DNA of 8,413 bases. Origin: Dehalococcoidia bacterium. GTDB taxonomy: Bacteria; Chloroflexota; Dehalococcoidia; UBA6926. Positions 5,607 through 8,413 of this stretch are shown one piece after another. The position numbers were made by a program, and so were the translations under genes. The DNA is taken from the NCBI GenBank assembly GCA_030754805.1, contig JASLZO010000041.1:1-8413 (forward strand), given 5' to 3'. The notes under the pieces are model-generated. The model was not told where the DNA came from and did not search any database. It worked only from the letters and a program-made list of their open reading frames with translations. Within the stretch, counting starts at the first letter, position 1. The number at the start of each line of letters is the position of its first letter.

Positions 5607-5639
5607 CAATGGTCATTGTCAAGATAAGCAGTCGTTATC
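5607..5639. promoter_or_regulatory. Probable LysR-type operator
   Basis: Two dyads lie in tandem just upstream of the regulator gene. CAATG-GT-CATTG spans 5607-5618, and GATAA-GCAGTCG-TTATC spans 5623-5639. The second has perfect 5-bp arms and contains T-N11-A (T5625 to A5637), the usual LysR-family recognition form. Its right edge is 19 bp before the GTG at 5659, so the regulator probably controls its own gene and the divergent importer operon. TTGTCA at 5616-5621 may serve as a -35 element; no good -10 is evident. Confidence 0.45.
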
Positions 5640-5658
5640 CGTGTAGTACCGTGAAGCC

Positions 5659-6582
5659 GTGGACACCGACTATCTGCGAACCTTCATCGAGATCATCAAG
5701 CGCGGGAGTTTCTCCGAAGCTGCGTCCGCGCTGGGTATCACCCAACCGGCCGTGTCACTCCAGGTACGAAGGTTGGAGGACGACCTCAATGTCCGTCTGC
5801 TCGAGCGCGGTGGGGGGAAGATCCGACTGACCTCTGCCGGAGAGCGATTCCTCCGACATTGTCGAGACGTCGTCGCCCACGAGCAGAAGCTCATCGAAGG
5901 GCTTTCCCAACTCTCCGACGAAGTCCGAGGGTCGCTTTCGATCGCCGCGAGCACGGTTCCGGGAGAATTCCTGGTGCCCGCCCTGCTCGCCGAATTCGTC
6001 GCGCTCAACCCCGCGATCGATGCGACGGTCACGATCGGTGATACCGACGCGGTCATCGATCGGGCGATCAATGGTGAATGCGACATCGGGTTCACGGGAG
6101 CCCGCGCGCGGCATGGACGTCTCCACCATCTCCCGTTTGTCCGGGACCGCGTTATCCTCGTCGCCGCTATGAACCACCCGTTTTCCCAGCGATCCAAAGT
6201 ATCGATCGGTGAATTGGACGGACAACCGCTCGTCACTCGGGAGCACGGGTCAGGGACGATGGCGAACGTCCGCCGACAGCTTCAAGACGCGGGAGTGAAG
6301 CACGACGTCTGGTCGAGTACGACGGTGCTCGGCAGCACCGAGGCGGTTATCTCTGGCGTCCAGGCGGGTCTTGGCGTCGCGTTCGTCTCCGCATTTGCGG
6401 CTGCAACGCCCGTTCGCGCACAAACCCTGGCCGCGGTAACTGTCGAGGGCGTCGACCTGGAGCGGGACCTGTTCATCGTCTACCCACAGGGTGGCCTAGC
6501 GACTCGCTCGGAACGCGAATTCGTCGAATTCGCCCATAGTTGGGGAGCACGGCACCAGCCGCCGGTCCTGGGGGCCCGTTAG
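5659..6582 (+). CDS. LysR-family transcriptional regulator of the divergent importer
   Basis: The 307-residue product has typical LysR length. The N-terminal winged helix-turn-helix covers about residues 1-60 (DYLRTFIEIIKRGSFSEAAS to LLERGGGKIRLTSAGERF), followed by the linker helix and an effector-binding domain (about 90-300). Motifs include AASTVPGEFLVP (97-108), REHGSGT (194-200) and GSTEAVISGVQAGLGVAFVS (225-244). These are shared with the CysL/CbbR-like branch and, as I recall, with the group labelled 'selenium metabolism-associated LysR regulator'. The GTG at 5659 fits the conserved start (D-T-D-Y-L-R-T-F); no strong ribosome binding site precedes it. It is divergent from the importer operon with 298 bp between them, the classic arrangement for a LysR protein and its target. 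The ligand is unknown. Confidence 0.85.
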   Translation: MDTDYLRTFIEIIKRGSFSEAASALGITQPAVSLQVRRLEDDLNVRLLERGGGKIRLTSAGERFLRHCRDVVAHEQKLIEGLSQLSDEVRGSLSIAASTVPGEFLVPALLAEFVALNPAIDATVTIGDTDAVIDRAINGECDIGFTGARARHGRLHHLPFVRDRVILVAAMNHPFSQRSKVSIGELDGQPLVTREHGSGTMANVRRQLQDAGVKHDVWSSTTVLGSTEAVISGVQAGLGVAFVSAFAAATPVRAQTLAAVTVEGVDLERDLFIVYPQGGLATRSEREFVEFAHSWGARHQPPVLGAR

Positions 6583-6625
6583 TGGACGGCGTGACCTCCA
6601 CCCGGCTTTCGAGTTCTCCCCCGAC

Positions 6626-6850
6626 TCAGTAGTCACCCAGCGCGAAGACCGAGACCACGATCATTCCGCCAGACGGGAGCGTTACCGGAAGGAAGCGCTC
6701 CTGTGGCCACGCATCTGGCCGTCGTCCCCAGTACGACCCCCTCCAGCTCAACCATGACGGAAATCGTACAAATGTTGCGGAGTGAACATCGATGTCCGCG
6801 CGGAGTCTCAACGAGTCGTACATCGTTCCGAGGGCCCGCTCGGGAATCAC
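6626..6850 (-). CDS. Doubtful 74-residue ORF downstream of the DUF2007-like gene
   Basis: A GTG-initiated frame follows the DUF2007-like gene by 56 bp on the same strand and ends 44 bp from the converging LysR gene. The protein has a Trp-rich middle (PSWLSWRGSYWGRRPDAW) and a short hydrophobic end (GGMIVVSVFALGDY). No family is recognised, no helix bundle or signal peptide is seen, and TCGGA just before the start is a weak ribosome binding site. Third codon positions lean to G and C, which fits the host but is not decisive. It could be a real small gene, the remnant of a longer one, or chance. The other frames across 6633-7010 look less protein-like. Confidence 0.25.
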   Translation of the reverse strand: MIPERALGTMYDSLRLRADIDVHSATFVRFPSWLSWRGSYWGRRPDAWPQERFLPVTLPSGGMIVVSVFALGDY

Positions 6851-6906
6851 TCCGAATTCCGACGTCGTTGCGGAGCGTCCCCGTCTTCAATTGACGATGA
6901 CGGGGG

Positions 6907-7161
6907 TCAGGTAATCTCGCCGTCCGGAATATCCTGCATCGCGACCGGTTGCTCGTCTCGTTCCCACTCTTCCAGAAGTGCAATCGCCTCAGACCACCGA
7001 TCATCGACAACCATCACCCGGCACGGATTCGGGGTCACACCGAGAAAACCGGCGGTGTCACCGGCATTTATAACCGCCTCGATGTTCTCATCACGGAGGG
7101 CCTGGACCAGTAGCTCGGCATTGAGCTGGTCCGACACCGTGGTGAGGTGGGTCCAGTCCAT
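6907..7161 (-). CDS. DUF2007-like putative signal-transducing protein
   Basis: The 84-residue protein begins DWTHLTTVSDQLNAELLVQAL and continues NIEAVINAGDTAGFLGVTP, then CRVMVVDDRWSEAIALLEEW. This is the DUF2007 pattern of a compact alpha/beta domain: a strand, a 'hopping between units' helix, a variable loop, a V-M-V strand and a final helix. The biochemical role of this family is not established. Its stop lies well short of the next ORF, and the ATG is 13 bp after the hpt stop codon without its own clear ribosome binding site, so it is probably cotranscribed and coupled with hpt. The length is normal for the family. Confidence 0.65.
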   Translation of the reverse strand: MDWTHLTTVSDQLNAELLVQALRDENIEAVINAGDTAGFLGVTPNPCRVMVVDDRWSEAIALLEEWERDEQPVAMQDIPDGEIT

Positions 7162-7174
7162 CGCGAAACTGGGG

Positions 7175-7789
7175 CTATGCGCTGGGCGCCTGCGCCAACA
7201 TCGCGGGCAACCACTCCGCGTCTTCTACGACGCCCACGAATGGGAGGTTGCGATACCGGCCCTCGTAGTCCAGTCCATAGCCGACGACGAAATGGGGTGG
7301 TATCACGAACCCAACGTAGTCGAGCGAGACATGGACCTGTCTGTGAGCGGGTTTGTCCAGGAGTGCACAGATCTTCAGCGATGCCGGCTGTTGCCGGCGG
7401 ACCGCGGCGACGATCTCCGTCAGCGTCAGCCCGGTATCGACGATATCCTCGATAATGAGTACGTTCCGACCTTCGAGCGTTTCTCGGAACGGGTTCTCGT
7501 CCAGAGTGACCCGATGCGTTCCTTCATCGACCGACCGGTGGACATCGACTAGTTCGATCGACGTCATCAGGTCGGTCTCCCGGATGAGGTCAGACAGGAA
7601 GCAGATCACTCCATTCAGCGCCCCGACACAGACAATCTCGCTTCCGGCGAAATCCCGACTGAGCTGGGTGCCGAGTTCTCTCACCCGCTTCCGGAGCCTC
7701 CGCTCGCTGATCAGGATGCGGTCGACCCCCTGAGTGGCCACGCGACCAAGCGTTCGCGCCGACCGACCGTTGATATGCCTCGCCGTCAT
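7175..7789 (-). CDS. hpt: Hypoxanthine (-guanine) phosphoribosyltransferase
   Basis: This 204-residue cytoplasmic enzyme of purine salvage joins hypoxanthine or guanine to PRPP, giving IMP or GMP and pyrophosphate. The PRPP loop VLIIEDIVDTGLTL (about 110-123) has the E114/D115 acidic pair. Other marks are loop I VGALNG (55-60), LLDKPAHR (143-150) with the purine-contacting lysine, and YVGFVIPPHFVVGYGLDYEGRYR (158-180), the base-stacking and C-terminal segment of the family. ATG 7789 is chosen because GGAGG (7796-7800) lies six bases upstream. This gives about 20 residues before the conserved core begins (RILISERRL), slightly longer than most family members. It is the first gene of a minus-strand cluster with the DUF2007-like gene. 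Confidence 0.93.
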   Translation of the reverse strand: MTARHINGRSARTLGRVATQGVDRILISERRLRKRVRELGTQLSRDFAGSEIVCVGALNGVICFLSDLIRETDLMTSIELVDVHRSVDEGTHRVTLDENPFRETLEGRNVLIIEDIVDTGLTLTEIVAAVRRQQPASLKICALLDKPAHRQVHVSLDYVGFVIPPHFVVGYGLDYEGRYRNLPFVGVVEDAEWLPAMLAQAPSA

Positions 7790-7834
7790 TCTCGCCCTCC
7801 GTCTCGGGAGGATACGGGAGTTGACCCATGGACG

Positions 7835-7843
7835 GCTATAACA
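7835..7843 (-). promoter_or_regulatory. Possible extended -10 promoter for hpt
   Basis: On the minus strand TGTTATAGC (7843-7835) fits an extended -10 element (TG-N-TATAGC) about 46 bp before the hpt ATG. No good -35 is present at the normal distance, as is allowed for extended -10 promoters. Confidence 0.3.
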
Positions 7844-7863
7844 ACCGTCGCTTTCCGCCAGGG

Positions 7864-7919
7864 GTTGGCCTCAGGTCAACGATTGTTCGATAATCATGTG
7901 AACGACGCGTGAACGATGC
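7864..7919 (+). promoter_or_regulatory. Promoter and operator-like repeats upstream of the EamA gene
   Basis: A possible promoter is TTGGCC (7865-7870), 18 bp, GATAAT (7889-7894). The -35 lies inside a 17-bp near-perfect palindrome GTTGGCCTCAGGTCAAC (7864-7880), a likely repressor site. Just downstream of the -10 is a tandem 11-bp repeat, GTGAACGACGC then GTGAACGATGC (7898-7908 and 7909-7919), differing at one base. The 11-bp spacing puts both on the same helix face. GTTC-N11-GAAC (7885-7903) overlaps them. Confidence 0.4.
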
Positions 7920-7920
7920 G

Positions 7921-7941
7921 GAGCCGGGTGTTCCCCGGCTC
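7921..7941 (+). promoter_or_regulatory. Strong hairpin in the leader of the EamA gene
   Basis: GAGCCGGG (7921-7928) and CCCGGCTC (7934-7941) form a perfect 8-bp GC-rich stem with loop TGTTC, followed by TCGTTCTGT. It looks like a terminator, yet no plus-strand gene precedes it within reach. It lies 36 bp before the EamA ATG, so a leader attenuator is possible. It could also block leftover transcription between the divergent genes. Confidence 0.4.
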
Positions 7942-7977
7942 TCGTTCTGTCAATGACCAGGAAGGGGGGTTCAAGGC

Positions 7978-8413
7978 ATGTCCGAAACGGCTATCGGCGC
8001 GATCCTCGCAATAATGGCCGCCACTGCGTGGGCGAGCGGCGCGGTCGTCGCGCGATTGGGCATGCGGACGATGGGGTCGACGACCGCTACGTTCATCTCG
8101 CTGGTCTCTGGATTCGTCGTCACTCTCGCGATCGCACTAGCGATGGACTTCCGGGCCGTATTCGCCGTCTCGCTCGGCACGGCGGGTATGTTCGCGATCC
8201 TGGGCTCCATCCAGTTCCCGATCGGCCGATTCTTCAGTTATAACGGCATCCGTCTCGCCGGTGTGGCCCCCGCGTCCGCAATCCTCGGTTCGTCACCCAT
8301 CGTGGCGGCAGGGCTCGCGCTGGTCTTCCTGGACGAGGAACTCACCTTAACGGTCATCGTCGGGATTCTGGCCGTCGTGGCCGGACTTGCCGTTGTGGTC
8401 TCGGAAAAGAGGG
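7978..8413 (+). CDS. EamA/DMT-family transporter, N-terminal part
   Basis: The frame is open from ATG 7978 to the window edge (145 residues seen). GGGGGG (7964-7969) lies eight bases before the ATG as a ribosome binding site. Five hydrophobic helices fit one EamA repeat: about residues 4-25, 36-54, 62-80, 93-115 and 123-142. The EamA ending is clear: APASAILGSSPIVAAGLALV (97-116), then FLDEELTLTVIVGILAVVAG (117-136), where the L-x-E-x-L/T pattern and the following glycine helix are typical of drug/metabolite exporters. Full members have two such repeats (about 280-300 residues), so a second repeat should follow outside the window. The substrate is unknown. It is divergent from hpt. Confidence 0.82.
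   Translation, partial: MSETAIGAILAIMAATAWASGAVVARLGMRTMGSTTATFISLVSGFVVTLAIALAMDFRAVFAVSLGTAGMFAILGSIQFPIGRFFSYNGIRLAGVAPASAILGSSPIVAAGLALVFLDEELTLTVIVGILAVVAGLAVVVSEKR

Noticed and set aside
5670..6246. Minus-strand ORFs opposite the LysR gene
   Set aside because: They are antisense shadows of a clear LysR coding region.
6782..7552. 256-residue plus-strand ORF
   Set aside because: It is antisense to hpt and the DUF2007-like gene; the minus-strand proteins have clear family motifs.
7953..8243. 96-residue plus-strand ORF
   Set aside because: It is out of frame with the EamA gene starting at 7978, which has the ribosome binding site and the membrane helices.
1..8413. CRISPR array, rRNA gene, insertion sequence or transposase
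   Set aside because: No regularly spaced repeats, rRNA sequence or transposase motifs are seen on either strand.

Overview
The window (8,413 bp) looks like a GC-rich bacterial chromosome carrying a short, visibly AT-richer accessory insert at about 365-1877. The substrate-binding protein of the transporter has a lipoprotein-type signal (Cys28). This would suit a Gram-positive-like high-GC lineage such as an actinobacterium, but no gene here fixes the phylum and I do not name a taxon.

Layout. (1) 2-271 (+): C-terminal end of the competence protein ComEC. (2) 321-364 (+): the 3' part of a tRNA-Ala(CGC), from the anticodon loop to the CCA end, with no 5' half. This is the usual form of a tRNA-derived attachment site. 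(3) 365-1877 (+): the AT-richer insert. It holds a GNAT acetyltransferase translationally coupled to a small four-helix membrane protein, then a separate small single-helix membrane protein. Between the two units lie a decayed second copy of the tRNA fragment (1417-1447), a 14-bp motif also found before the first unit, and inverted repeats. (4) 1954-5360 (-): a tightly overlapping four-gene ABC importer operon of the PhnDCE type: binding lipoprotein, ATPase and two permeases. (5) 5361-5658: divergent control region with hairpins and a LysR-type dyad. (6) 5659-6582 (+): LysR-family regulator. (7) 6626-7789 (-): hypoxanthine phosphoribosyltransferase, a small DUF2007-like protein and a doubtful 74-aa ORF. 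(8) 7790-7977: divergent control region with a palindrome, a tandem 11-bp repeat and a hairpin. (9) 7978-8413 (+): start of an EamA/DMT-family transporter that runs off the window.

How the genes work together. The importer and the divergent LysR regulator form one regulated transport module. The binding protein looks closer to the group named 'putative selenate' binding proteins than to classical phosphonate PhnD. The LysR protein resembles regulators that are linked to selenium genes. I therefore infer selenium-oxyanion (or related oxyanion) uptake, but this comes from remembered family patterns and no search was run. The hpt cluster is purine salvage housekeeping. The most unusual part is the tRNA-fragment-flanked cassette-like insert beside comEC, which has no visible integrase.
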